Below, in pieces: positions 16,967 through 25,824 of a stretch of 51,779 nucleotides of DNA. The stretch lies in contig CAMCYR010000023.1 in assembly GCA_945885475.1 (NCBI GenBank), positions 1-51,779 on the forward strand. Direction: 5' to 3'. Each line of letters starts with the position of its first letter. Positions within the stretch are counted from its first letter, which is position 1. This DNA is from Chitinophaga pinensis. Lineage in GTDB: Bacteria; Bacteroidota; Bacteroidia; 2-12-FULL-35-15. The notes under the pieces are model-generated. The model searched no databases and was not told the origin of the DNA. It saw only the letters and a list, made by a program, of their open reading frames with translations. Made by a program: the position numbers and the translations under genes.

Positions 16967-18808
16967 ATGTGTGGAATAGTTGCTTATATCGGAAATAAAC
17001 AAGCCTATCCTTTTTTGATAAAAGGACTACAGCGCCTTGAGTACAGAGGCTACGACAGTGCCGGTGTCGCTATGATAGATAATGGCGAACTGAACGTATA
17101 CAAGTGCAAAGGAAAGGTGGTTGATTTGCATAATTTTATCGGAGATAACAATAAAGGTGGTACGATCGGGATTGGTCACACCCGCTGGGCAACACATGGT
17201 GTTCCCAACGATGTAAATGCTCATCCGCATTATTCCGCATCCAAAAACATGGTGATGATCCACAATGGAATCATCGAGAACTATGGTCCGCTGAAGGAAG
17301 AATTAAAAAAACGTGGACATGTTTTTCTGTCTGATACCGATACGGAAGTATTGATCCATCTTATTGAAGACATTAAAGAAAAAGAAGATGTACGTTTGGG
17401 TGAAGCAGTTCGAATCGCATTAAATCAAGTTGTTGGAGCTTACGCCATTGTAATCCTTTCGAAAGAAAACCCGGATGAATTATTTGCTGCTAAAAAAGGC
17501 AGTCCGATGGTGATTGGAATCGGAAAAGATGAATTTTACATTGCATCAGATGCGACACCAATTGTTGAGTACACAAAAAATGTTGTTTACTTAGAAGATG
17601 AGGAAATCGCTTTTATTGAACGTGGCAAAGAATTAAAAATAAAAACGATCAAGAATAAAGTAAAAACGCCCTATGTTCAAGAACTGGAGTTGAAATTGGA
17701 GGCATTGGAAAAGGGCGGTTACGATCACTTTATGTTGAAGGAGATCTACGAACAACCCCGTTCAATCAAAGACAGTATGCGTGGAAGATTGAGCTCCGAA
17801 AAAGGCGTTGTAAATCTGGGAGGAATCACGGAGTATGAACAAAAGTTCATCAATGCAAAACGCATCATCATTATTGCATGTGGAACATCATGGCATGCTG
17901 GATTGGTAGCAGAATATTTATTTGAAGATTTAGCACGCATACCTGTTGAGGTGGAATATGCATCTGAATTTCGTTACAGAAATCCTATTGTTTATGAGGA
18001 TGATGTGGTGATCGCTATTTCCCAATCAGGTGAAACTGCGGATACATTGGCAGCAATTGAATTGGCGAAGTCGAAAGGTGCAACCATCATTGGTGTTTGT
18101 AATGTAGTAGGATCATCCATTGCGCGTGCTACACATGCAGGATCATATACACATGCAGGACCGGAAATAGGCGTTGCATCCACAAAAGCATTTACAGCTC
18201 AAGTAACTGTGCTTACATTAATGGCATTAAGAATTGCATATCTCAAGGGAAACATTTCGAATTCCCGTTTTCATACCTTGATCAGTGAATTAGAAGCTGT
18301 ACCTGAAAAAATCGAACGTGTATTACAAACGAATGATAAAATAAAATACATTGCCGAAATTTACAAAAATGTGAGTAACGCATTATACCTTGGCCGTGGA
18401 TACAGTTTCCCTGTTGCATTGGAAGGCGCTTTAAAACTAAAAGAGATTTCTTATATCCATGCGGAAGGCTATCCTGCTGCGGAAATGAAACACGGTCCGA
18501 TCGCCTTGATCGATGAAGAGATGCCTGTTTTTGTTATTGCAACAAAAGGAACTTCATACGAAAAAGTAGTAAGTAACATTCAAGAAGTAAAAGCACGTAA
18601 AGGAAAAATTATTGCCATTGTAACAGAAGGTGATACGCAAGTAAAAGAGATGGCGGATTACACCATTGAAATTCCAGAGACAGATGAAATATTGGTTCCT
18701 TTAGTTTCAGTTGTTCCCTTGCAACTGTTATCCTACCACATTGCTGTTATGAGAGACTGTAACGTGGACCAACCAAGAAATTTGGCTAAATCGGTAACTG
18801 TTGAGTAA
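16967..18808 (+). CDS. glmS: glutamine-fructose-6-phosphate transaminase (isomerizing)
   Basis: Makes glucosamine-6-phosphate from fructose-6-phosphate and glutamine for peptidoglycan and LPS. The N-terminal nucleophile is Cys2 (MCGIVAYIG) of the glutamine-amidotransferase domain, with RWATHG and GIIENY motifs. Two SIS sugar-binding domains follow (about 285-420 and 455-595; SQSGETADT and the C-terminal VDQPRNLAKSVTVE). The length of 613 aa is normal. No glmS ribozyme is expected here and none was seen; the gene starts 3 bp after the DUF4270 stop. Confidence 0.98.
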   Translation: MCGIVAYIGNKQAYPFLIKGLQRLEYRGYDSAGVAMIDNGELNVYKCKGKVVDLHNFIGDNNKGGTIGIGHTRWATHGVPNDVNAHPHYSASKNMVMIHNGIIENYGPLKEELKKRGHVFLSDTDTEVLIHLIEDIKEKEDVRLGEAVRIALNQVVGAYAIVILSKENPDELFAAKKGSPMVIGIGKDEFYIASDATPIVEYTKNVVYLEDEEIAFIERGKELKIKTIKNKVKTPYVQELELKLEALEKGGYDHFMLKEIYEQPRSIKDSMRGRLSSEKGVVNLGGITEYEQKFINAKRIIIIACGTSWHAGLVAEYLFEDLARIPVEVEYASEFRYRNPIVYEDDVVIAISQSGETADTLAAIELAKSKGATIIGVCNVVGSSIARATHAGSYTHAGPEIGVASTKAFTAQVTVLTLMALRIAYLKGNISNSRFHTLISELEAVPEKIERVLQTNDKIKYIAEIYKNVSNALYLGRGYSFPVALEGALKLKEISYIHAEGYPAAEMKHGPIALIDEEMPVFVIATKGTSYEKVVSNIQEVKARKGKIIAIVTEGDTQVKEMADYTIEIPETDEILVPLVSVVPLQLLSYHIAVMRDCNVDQPRNLAKSVTVE

Positions 18809-18872
18809 GTTTCGGCGCCATTGCGAGTAGCACTCTTCGCGCGCTGTATTAATCTTAGGCTATTATTGTATT

Positions 18873-18904
18873 AAACGCTTCGTAAAAACACGAAGCGTTT
18901 TTTT
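18873..18904 (+). terminator. Rho-independent terminator after glmS
   Basis: Perfect 11-bp stem AAACGCTTCGT (18873-18883) / ACGAAGCGTTT (18890-18900), 6-nt loop, then TTTT. It lies 64 bp after the glmS stop. Confidence 0.85.
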
Positions 18905-19176
18905 ATGTAACCACTCCTACGTTTTCAGCATCAGTACTAAAATTTAAATTGATTTTTTCAATGTATCGAAACAATAAACTTTTAGTAAAGCGTAGCCTTT
19001 TTTTATTTTTATTAATTAATAGATCTGCAGAATTGTTTACGGAAATAAATCTAACCAAAAAGTAAACAAGGAGTTTTTACTAAACATCCCATTTCTACAC
19101 CCAAGTAATTATACACACCATCTTACAACAATAAGTGGAATAAGTTTAAATAAAAAACTTGTAGTACAAAAATAAT
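18905..19176. other. spacer between glmS terminator and haaO, no gene seen
   Basis: AT-rich, with stops in all frames at short intervals. I see no reading frame with protein-like composition and no convincing hairpin. It separates two convergent genes. Confidence 0.5.
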
Positions 19177-19713
19177 TTAATGTGAACTCTCTGCTTTCAC
19201 TGCCACAGGAGGCTCCATAACTGCTCCACATTTTTTGCAGGTACGCAAGTCAATGCTTCCATAAAAGTGCACGAAAGTTTCCTGAAACTGAGTCATAATA
19301 TTGGTCAGTTTAAATTTTTTCACAAATAAAGGCTCGTTGCATGTTTCACAAAACCACATCAAACCATCTTCTTCCCCTTCTCTGCGTTTACGCTCAATAA
19401 CCAATCCAATCGTATTGGGCCCTCGCATGGGATTATGCGGCACGCGGGGAGGTAGAAGAAAGATTTCCCCTTCATTAATGGGAACAGTTACTGCTTTCCC
19501 ATCTTCCTGAACTTGCACAGCTATATTCCCTTCTAGCTGATAAAAAAATTCTTCACTTTCATTGTAGTGATAATCTTTACGGGCATTCGGACCACCAACG
19601 ACCATAATAATAAACTCGGTATCTTCATAAACAACTTTGTTATTTACGGGTGGCTTTAAAAGATGACGGTTGTCGTCAATCCATTTTTTGAAACCAAAAG
19701 GACGTGTAATCAT
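19177..19713 (-). CDS. haaO: 3-hydroxyanthranilate 3,4-dioxygenase
   Basis: Cupin-fold non-haem iron dioxygenase that opens 3-hydroxyanthranilate on the way from tryptophan (kynurenine pathway) to quinolinate and NAD. The iron ligands are His49 and Glu55 (in DYHYNESEEFF) and His93 (RVPHNPMR). A rubredoxin-like C-terminal metal site is formed by C122, C125, C159 and C162, typical of the bacterial enzyme. The length of 178 aa is normal. No other kynurenine-pathway gene is in the window. It starts only 12 bp after the stop of a TonB receptor gene, so the two are probably co-transcribed. Confidence 0.95.
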   Translation of the reverse strand: MITRPFGFKKWIDDNRHLLKPPVNNKVVYEDTEFIIMVVGGPNARKDYHYNESEEFFYQLEGNIAVQVQEDGKAVTVPINEGEIFLLPPRVPHNPMRGPNTIGLVIERKRREGEEDGLMWFCETCNEPLFVKKFKLTNIMTQFQETFVHFYGSIDLRTCKKCGAVMEPPVAVKAESSH

Positions 19714-19725
19714 AATTCTATATTT

Positions 19726-22032
19726 TTAAAATTTAACAGTCAACTGAACGGCATACACCCTAGGAGCCTGAATATCCATAGGTCTTCCCATCACTTCTCG
19801 ATTAAACATATTGTTTATGATGAAAGAAAGTTTGGCCGTTTTGTGCAATTGATAAGAGATTCTATAATCAAAAATATAATCCCCTTGATCGTGTGCCGCA
19901 CGGTATTCTTTCATACCAGGGAATGCAACTACAAAAAATGCATCTACATTTTCCATAAAACTATTTGCACGCATACTAATACCGGTACTGAAATTTTTAT
20001 AGCCCAATTGAATGTCTGCTTTTCCGGTGTGTTTGTAACGGTATTTTAACAAATTATTTTTTGACGTATTAAAAATAGTATCTCTCTCAGCATCAAAATC
20101 AGTTTGTATCGGATCAATATACGTATATCCCAGCAACATGGAAACATCGATAGGGCCCATCTTTCCGGCTCCAATAATTGAAACATCTATTCCTCTGATT
20201 CTGGTATTCCCAATATTTTGGGATTGAAATCCGAAACCTACAGTATTGAAAGGATCATTTTGGTTTTCATATTTACCAAAAGAAAACTCCATCATATTAT
20301 TATATTCTGTCCAGAAAGCAGCCACATCAATATATCCTTTCCAGTCACCAATTTTTACACCTTGTTTAATTCCAATTTCAGTACTCCAGCCACTTTCCGG
20401 GCGCAAACTATCATTTGGATAAATATCCAATCCGCTTGCACTGGTTTTGATATATTTTTCGGCAACGGAAGGAAAACGGAAACCTTGTCCGAAAGATGCT
20501 CTGATATAGGTTGCTTTAAATAAATGGTAATTAAGTCCGGCACGAAAAACGGGCTTCACTTTTGATTGTTTGGCGATAGGTTTTGATTTATCTAGCAGCA
20601 AATAAAGATTTTCTTTCGTTTCTACCGAATCGGTTTTAAAATATTCACCTCGGCCGCCGAAGGAAATTGTTAACTTTTTCCACTTCTTATCAATCTGGGT
20701 AAACAAGGAAGCGTTTGTACTAAAATGCGTTCCATAGAGCGGACCCGATCGCACTTCATTGTAATTATAAACAGCACCTATAGTCCATGTAAGTCCTTTT
20801 TCGAAACGTTTTTGAAATTGATATTCGGAATAATAAACATCAGCTGTGGATTCCTGATTGGTGTTGTTCAGATTTTTTGTTCTAAAAAAGCGACCGCGTA
20901 AAGTATGCCTTGAATCGTTTTTTGTGTTGTATGTTATATAAGGATCGATATTGGTACGATAGGTTGTATAATGGCTCAAATCACCACCAGCAGGCCGCAA
21001 AGAACCCGTTGTGTCATTATCCCAAATTAAAAACAAACCACCTTTTGTACGCATCGTATTCGCATTCACACCAATTTGCAATCCCTGCAATTTTTTAGAA
21101 AAACGATACCGTAAATTTGTATTTGCACGATACCGTTGCTCTTTTTCTAAGTAACGATAGCCATCATCATTATAAATATTTCCACCAAGAACAATATCAA
21201 ACTGCTTGATTTTTTGCGCATGATAAAAATTCAAGCCACTGTATGTTGGGTTTCCATCCTGCCACCAAACCATTTCTTTCCTTCTTGGTTTATCATAAGC
21301 GCCACCATAGAAATTAATTTTTGTTTCCGGGTCTTCTTTGGCATAAGCCGTTCTAAAGTTAATTACACCATTCATAGCAGAAGAACCAAACAATGCGGAA
21401 GAGGCACCTTTGATCACTTCAATCTGTTCGCAATTTTCAATTGGAAGAAACGACCACTTTACATCGCCTGCATCGGCGGTAAGCATCGGCATTTCATCCA
21501 CCATCACCAAAACACGACTACCGGCTCCGTAACTAAATCCGCTACCACCACGAATATTTGCCTGTCCATCAATCACGTTCACTCCCGGCACCTGATCTAT
21601 TGCTGTCTCTACCGATTGAATACTTTTATTTTCAATTAGAGAAGGTTTTAAAACTTCCATGGAAACCGTTACTTCACTCAAATTCTGTTCGAACTTACCT
21701 GCAGATACAACCACAATACCCAATTGCTTCGCATCACTTTCCAAAATAATATCGGTCGAAAGTGTATCATTTGCTTTAAGTTCAATCATTTTAACCTGGC
21801 TTTTGAATTCGAGCGATTTGAATTCTAACTTATGTTTCCCTGCTGTTGTTTTGAAAAAGTAATTTCCATTTACATCTGTTACGGTACCCGTGTTATTGTC
21901 TACAATTACAGAAGCACCTACAATGGTTTCTTTACTCTTTACGTCAGAAACCTTCCCTTTCAGATAGGCATCCTGGGCAAGTAGAGAAACAGAAATTAGA
22001 ATAAAAAAAAGGGGAGTAAGGATTTTTTTCAT
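19726..22032 (-). CDS. TonB-dependent outer-membrane receptor
   Basis: A 768-residue outer-membrane active transporter. A signal peptide (1-19, ending SLLAQ) is followed by a carboxypeptidase-regulatory-like domain (about 20-105), a plug domain (about 118-230, with VDGQANIRGGSGFSYGAGSR and the IEVIKGASSALFGSSAMNGVIN motif) and a beta-barrel ending in the aromatic-terminated YAVQLTVKF. No SusD partner is adjacent, so a polysaccharide-utilisation role is not supported; siderophore, metal, cofactor or small-aromatic uptake are all open. It is the first gene of a likely two-gene operon with haaO. Confidence 0.9.
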   Translation of the reverse strand: MKKILTPLFFILISVSLLAQDAYLKGKVSDVKSKETIVGASVIVDNNTGTVTDVNGNYFFKTTAGKHKLEFKSLEFKSQVKMIELKANDTLSTDIILESDAKQLGIVVVSAGKFEQNLSEVTVSMEVLKPSLIENKSIQSVETAIDQVPGVNVIDGQANIRGGSGFSYGAGSRVLVMVDEMPMLTADAGDVKWSFLPIENCEQIEVIKGASSALFGSSAMNGVINFRTAYAKEDPETKINFYGGAYDKPRRKEMVWWQDGNPTYSGLNFYHAQKIKQFDIVLGGNIYNDDGYRYLEKEQRYRANTNLRYRFSKKLQGLQIGVNANTMRTKGGLFLIWDNDTTGSLRPAGGDLSHYTTYRTNIDPYITYNTKNDSRHTLRGRFFRTKNLNNTNQESTADVYYSEYQFQKRFEKGLTWTIGAVYNYNEVRSGPLYGTHFSTNASLFTQIDKKWKKLTISFGGRGEYFKTDSVETKENLYLLLDKSKPIAKQSKVKPVFRAGLNYHLFKATYIRASFGQGFRFPSVAEKYIKTSASGLDIYPNDSLRPESGWSTEIGIKQGVKIGDWKGYIDVAAFWTEYNNMMEFSFGKYENQNDPFNTVGFGFQSQNIGNTRIRGIDVSIIGAGKMGPIDVSMLLGYTYIDPIQTDFDAERDTIFNTSKNNLLKYRYKHTGKADIQLGYKNFSTGISMRANSFMENVDAFFVVAFPGMKEYRAAHDQGDYIFDYRISYQLHKTAKLSFIINNMFNREVMGRPMDIQAPRVYAVQLTVKF

Positions 22033-22118
22033 TTTATAAATTTGGATTTAGATTGCTATGTTTTTTAGTAATTACAATCTATTCATTTATAAAATACAGT
22101 TCAGCATTTATAAATTAA

Positions 22119-22126
22119 TAGATTTG
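22119..22126 (+). promoter_or_regulatory. -7 box of dprA
   Basis: TAGATTTG at 22119-22126, about 35 nt before the dprA ATG at 22162. No clear -33 TTTG is present. Confidence 0.4.
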
Positions 22127-22161
22127 CAAAAAGTACATGTGCAATATACAAATTTAAAATT

Positions 22162-23259
22162 ATGGATGAAAGTTTGAAATATAAAATTGCAATCAGCCTG
22201 ATCCCAAACATCGGGGATGTCCGCGCAAAGCGATTAATTTCTTATTGTGGAAGCGCTGAAGCTGTATTTAAAGAAAAGCAGCATGCCCTAGAAAAAATTC
22301 CCGGCATCGGAAATTTTAATGCAAAAGCGGTAGTGACACACAATGTATTCAACCGTGCGGAAGAAGAAATAAAATTCATTGAGAAGAATAACATCACGGC
22401 ACTTTTTTATCTTGATAAAGAATATCCAAAACGATTGACACATTGTGAAGACAGCCCCGTTCTGTTGTATTTTAAAGGCAAAGCAAATCTGAATTCAGAA
22501 AAGATAATCAGTATCGTAGGTACGCGGGAAGCAACGGATTATGGTAGGCAGCAATGTGAAAAATTAATTGCTGAATTGGCCGTTTACAATCCTATTATTG
22601 TGAGCGGATTGGCCTATGGAATTGATATCTGTGCGCACAAAGCTGCAATGGATCAGAACCTCACAACCGTTTGTGGCTTGGCACACGGTCTCGATAAAAT
22701 ATATCCGGCAATACACAGGCAGACTGCAGAAAAGATGTTGGATAATGGCGGATGGCTAAGTGATTTTACGAGTAAAGTAATTCCTGACCGTGAAAACTTT
22801 CCTCGAAGAAACAGAGTTGTTGCTGGTATGTCGGATGCGACTATAGTAGTTGAATCAAAAATTAGCGGAGGATCATTAATTACAGCAGACATCGCAAATA
22901 GTTATAATCGCGATGTGTTTGCTTTTCCGGGTCGTGTGAATGACGAATGCTCCAAAGGGTGTAACAATTTAATAAAACAAAACAAAGCAGCATTAATTCA
23001 ATCGGCTGCGGATATTAGTTATATCATGGGCTGGGAACAGAAAACGAAAAATGCACCGATACAAAAACAATTGTTTGTTGAATTAAAACCAGAAGAAGAA
23101 GTTTTAGTGAATTTATTGAAGGGTAAAGACAACCTGAATGTAGATGATATTTGTCTTTTTGCAAAAATGCCGATGAGTAAAGTGTCTTCCCTATTGCTTA
23201 CACTAGAATTTTCAGGAATTGTGAAATCGCTTCCGGGAAAAATATACAAGCTGAATTAA
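22162..23259 (+). CDS. dprA: DNA processing protein DprA
   Basis: Loads RecA on incoming single-stranded DNA during natural transformation. A helical N-terminal region is followed by the Rossmann-like core with SGLAYGIDICAHKAA, HGLDKIYPA, FPRRNRVVAGMSDATIVVE and SGGSLITADIA, and a C-terminal winged-helix-like domain (about 305-365). The length of 365 aa is normal. Presence of dprA alone does not prove competence. It is monocistronic, transcribed toward a repeat cluster and a bidirectional terminator. Confidence 0.95.
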   Translation: MDESLKYKIAISLIPNIGDVRAKRLISYCGSAEAVFKEKQHALEKIPGIGNFNAKAVVTHNVFNRAEEEIKFIEKNNITALFYLDKEYPKRLTHCEDSPVLLYFKGKANLNSEKIISIVGTREATDYGRQQCEKLIAELAVYNPIIVSGLAYGIDICAHKAAMDQNLTTVCGLAHGLDKIYPAIHRQTAEKMLDNGGWLSDFTSKVIPDRENFPRRNRVVAGMSDATIVVESKISGGSLITADIANSYNRDVFAFPGRVNDECSKGCNNLIKQNKAALIQSAADISYIMGWEQKTKNAPIQKQLFVELKPEEEVLVNLLKGKDNLNVDDICLFAKMPMSKVSSLLLTLEFSGIVKSLPGKIYKLN

Positions 23260-23263
23260 CGCT

Positions 23264-23373
23264 TCTCGACTCCGCTCAAAGTGACAAACGGAGTCAGTTT
23301 GAGCGGAGTCGAGAGCGAGACTAATATAAGTAAGAAAAGTGTTTGTCCTAAGTCAGTTCGAGCGGAGTCGAGA
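23264..23373. repeat. three copies of a 22-bp palindrome-forming repeat
   Basis: The core GAGCGGAGTCGAGA occurs at 23301-23314 and 23360-23373 in direct orientation and inverted at 23264-23277. The full 22-bp units (23264-23285 inverted, 23293-23314, 23352-23373) each differ by one base or two. The first two copies form a 17-bp perfect stem (23264-23280 / 23298-23314). The core is of the kind of interspersed repeat found between convergent genes in many Bacteroidota genomes. Confidence 0.85.
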
Positions 23374-23417
23374 ACCGATGAATCAATCCCCCAAGCCATC
23401 CTTTTACATGGAGGAAT

Positions 23418-23453
23418 AAAAAACTCCCGTCACTTTCGAAACGGGAGTTTTTT
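23418..23453. terminator. bidirectional terminator between dprA and the next gene
   Basis: Perfect 13-bp stem AAAAAACTCCCGT (23418-23430) / ACGGGAGTTTTTT (23441-23453) with a 10-nt loop. The A and T tracts make it functional for both convergent genes. Confidence 0.85.
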
Positions 23454-23480
23454 AATTTGAAATCTGAAATTTGAAATCTT

Positions 23481-24149
23481 TTACTCTACAGATTTCAATT
23501 TTTTATCAATTTCAGCAACTACTTTTTTCTGCGCTTCGATCTCCGACTTTTTTTTGTCCTGATCCGATTTGTTTTTCACAATATCATCCTCTGCTTTTTT
23601 GATCTTCTTTTTATAATCTTCGATGTCCTCATTCAGATTTTTATTGTCTTTTTCCAAAGATTTTTGATCGTCTTCAAAATTCGATTGGATTTTTTGTGCT
23701 GCCTTTAATTTTTCCTCAATAGCATCTGTGGTCGCTTTAATAGCAAATTCTTTTACCATTTTTTCTGCTACATCATATTGACTTTTATGATCGCTAGAAT
23801 TTAAGAAGGCGCCACCTAAATCAAAAGCAACAACAAATACAATTTCAGGATCTCCTTTTTTACCTTGCGCTTTTCCGTATATGTCTATTGTATTGTTTCC
23901 CATTTCTTTGATGGTTGCATGGTCTACAAAAATAGCTCCATCCTTAGATGAACGTTTTCCATCATATTTTTTCATAAAAGAACGGAAAGAATCTTCCGCA
24001 TCTGATGGATTGATACCATATAAAGTAACAACTAGGGCATTGTGACTGCCTCCTCCGATATTTTCGTTGGATTGCTTCACTTTTATTTTTTGGGCAGAAA
24101 CAGAGAATGCGACTGTAAAAGCAAATGCGAGAGTGAATAGTTTTTTCAT
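23481..24149 (-). CDS. exported protein with C-terminal coiled coil, unknown function
   Basis: A 222-residue protein. A signal peptide is clear (about 1-19, ending in FSVSAQ). A globular middle region (20-135) has alternating hydrophobic patterns. The C-terminal third (about 138-222) is rich in Lys, Glu and Asp with heptad-like spacing, a predicted coiled coil. I do not recognise the family. The location is likely periplasmic. A run-out of repeated AATTTGAAATC (23454-23464 and 23468-23478) lies between its stop and the terminator. Confidence 0.75.
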   Translation of the reverse strand: MKKLFTLAFAFTVAFSVSAQKIKVKQSNENIGGGSHNALVVTLYGINPSDAEDSFRSFMKKYDGKRSSKDGAIFVDHATIKEMGNNTIDIYGKAQGKKGDPEIVFVVAFDLGGAFLNSSDHKSQYDVAEKMVKEFAIKATTDAIEEKLKAAQKIQSNFEDDQKSLEKDNKNLNEDIEDYKKKIKKAEDDIVKNKSDQDKKKSEIEAQKKVVAEIDKKLKSVE

Positions 24150-24226
24150 TTTAGCGATTTTATGATTGCAAAGACAAGATACAACTATTCTACCAAATTA
24201 AAAAGTAAACAATAAAATTACTGATT

Positions 24227-24802
24227 TTAGTCATCAATATCCGTCACACCACCTGATACGATGAACTTCATGACTTCGGTAGAACTCGCTTCAACACGCG
24301 TAATGTGATCGACTGGAACAATCAATAAGTTTCCGGAAAAAGAATAAGAAAGAGGAACATAAACAGCCATGGCACCCTTCGCGATCTTTAATTCGCTCAG
24401 ATCCTCTTGGGTAATAAATCCCAATTGTTGAATATTGTTTTCCTTATTGATTGTAACTAAAACGGGTTTATTGAATCTCTTTTTACTTCCAACAAAAGCA
24501 GATAGAAAATCTTTGATCGAAGAATAAATTGTTTTAACAACAGGAGTATTTTCTAAAGCATGGTCAAGCATGCTAAATAAAGGTCGTAAGATAATAGAGG
24601 ACCCCAACAGTCCCATCAAAAAAATAAGGCTTAATGTTATAGCAATGACAATGAACGGATCAATGATGGGGCTTACTATTGTTCCGAAGAGATACACAAA
24701 AGAGCCAATAATAGAAATTATCTTATAGAATACAAAGGCTGTGATTGCAACAGGAACTGTAATAATTAGTCCCTGAACAAAATAAATTAAGATCTTTTTC
24801 AT
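24227..24802 (-). CDS. DUF502 family membrane protein
   Basis: A 191-residue protein with two N-terminal membrane segments (about 7-29 and 44-72) and a soluble C-terminal domain. Family features are the PVVKTIYSSIKDFLSAF region (about 87-103) and the YVPLSYSFSGNLLIVPVDHI region (about 148-167). DUF502 proteins are widespread with unknown function. A -7-like box TATTTTTG (24831-24824) lies 21 nt upstream of the ATG. Confidence 0.85.
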   Translation of the reverse strand: MKKILIYFVQGLIITVPVAITAFVFYKIISIIGSFVYLFGTIVSPIIDPFIVIAITLSLIFLMGLLGSSIILRPLFSMLDHALENTPVVKTIYSSIKDFLSAFVGSKKRFNKPVLVTINKENNIQQLGFITQEDLSELKIAKGAMAVYVPLSYSFSGNLLIVPVDHITRVEASSTEVMKFIVSGGVTDIDD

Positions 24803-24853
24803 CTGTTGCTAAGCATATTTAAACAAAAATACTTAATAAATTCCGCATCGGTA

Positions 24854-25213
24854 TTATAAAGTCTGAGATAGTTCTTTTTGCAAACTCTTTGGAAGGCCTG
24901 AAACAACAAGGGCGTAGGAATCGGAGATCCATTCTCTCAACAGTTCATCGGAAGCCGTTCCATCACTAATAATTGTATTCCAGTGTTTCTTATTCGCGTG
25001 GTAACCCGGCAGAACACAATTAAATTGTTCCCTCAGAGAGATCGCTTTTTCAGGAGCGCACTTGACGTTAAATTGCAGTGGAGCAGCATCCAAACTGCAA
25101 AGCAAAAAAACTTTCCCCATAATTTTAAACACTAAAATATCAGGTCCGAATGGCAATGATTCTTCAGTCCTTTTTTTGGAAAGACAATAATCTCTGATTT
25201 CTTCAATGTTCAT
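24854..25213 (-). CDS. MmcQ/YjbR family DNA-binding-like protein
   Basis: A 119-residue CyaY-like-fold protein of the MmcQ/YjbR (DUF419) family. Typical features are the start MNIEEIRDYCLSK, the central KVFLLCSLDAAPLQFNVKC and the NKKHWNTIISDG segment near residues 75-86. A role in DNA binding was suggested from structure only; the true function is unknown. It follows the Lrp-type regulator by 44 bp on the same strand. Confidence 0.85.
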   Translation of the reverse strand: MNIEEIRDYCLSKKRTEESLPFGPDILVFKIMGKVFLLCSLDAAPLQFNVKCAPEKAISLREQFNCVLPGYHANKKHWNTIISDGTASDELLREWISDSYALVVSGLPKSLQKELSQTL

Positions 25214-25257
25214 TTTTTTACTCTCTTTCAGTTTTTGAAAAGCGGAATCGACGAAGA

Positions 25258-25728
25258 TTAATAATTCAAGGGCAGCACTTTGGAATCTTTTAGTTTTGAA
25301 AGAATTACCATCGTTTGCATTTGTCCGATCTCTTCCATTTTACTGAGCCGCTGTGAGATGAGCGATTCAAAATCACGGATATCTTTAAGCATGACAATTA
25401 GAATATAATCGGCATTACCGGTAACCTGATAACACTGCATAATTTCAGGAATTTTATTGATCTCCTTTTTAAAATTCGCGATAGCGTTTTCGATCTGGCG
25501 CGTTAATGTTATCTGGATAATAGCTTTAATACCAAGTCCAAGCGCCTCTTCGTTTACTTCAGTATAATATCCTTTAATGAGTTTAGCATTTTCCAACTTT
25601 TTCACTCGCTCCAATGTTGGCGCTGGCGAAAGGCCAACCTCTCCCGATAATTGCAAATTTGTAATTTTTGCATTTTCTTGAAGGATTTTCAAAATTTTGA
25701 GATCTATTTTATCGAGATTGTAGTTCAT
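25258..25728 (-). CDS. Lrp/AsnC family transcriptional regulator
   Basis: A 156-residue regulator: an N-terminal helix-turn-helix (LDKIDLKILKILQENAKITNLQLSGEVGLSPAPTLERVKKLE, about 5-45) followed by the AsnC ligand-binding domain (about 70-150). Such proteins form octamers and usually sense amino acids or keto acids. It is divergent from the acyl-CoA carboxylase gene with 96 bp between the ATGs, so control of that gene or autoregulation is plausible but not shown. Confidence 0.92.
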   Translation of the reverse strand: MNYNLDKIDLKILKILQENAKITNLQLSGEVGLSPAPTLERVKKLENAKLIKGYYTEVNEEALGLGIKAIIQITLTRQIENAIANFKKEINKIPEIMQCYQVTGNADYILIVMLKDIRDFESLISQRLSKMEEIGQMQTMVILSKLKDSKVLPLNY

Positions 25729-25745
25729 TGAATTCGTAATTTAAT

Positions 25746-25791
25746 CAAAGTTAAAAAAATAAAAAAGAACCTGTAATTTTTGTTACTTTTG
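25746..25791. promoter_or_regulatory. divergent -7 boxes of the Lrp gene and the carboxylase gene
   Basis: Minus strand TAACTTTG (25753-25746) is 17 nt before the regulator's ATG. Plus strand TACTTTTG (25784-25791) is 33 nt before the carboxylase ATG. Neither has a clear -33 TTTG. The two boxes are 30 bp apart, so a bound Lrp-type protein could affect both. Confidence 0.5.
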
Positions 25792-25824
25792 GTACTCTTA
25801 TAAATCAGTATCATATTTCTTATT

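Noticed and set aside
19726-22032. SusC-type polysaccharide-utilisation locus
   Set aside because: No SusD gene, no glycoside hydrolases and no sigma/anti-sigma pair nearby.
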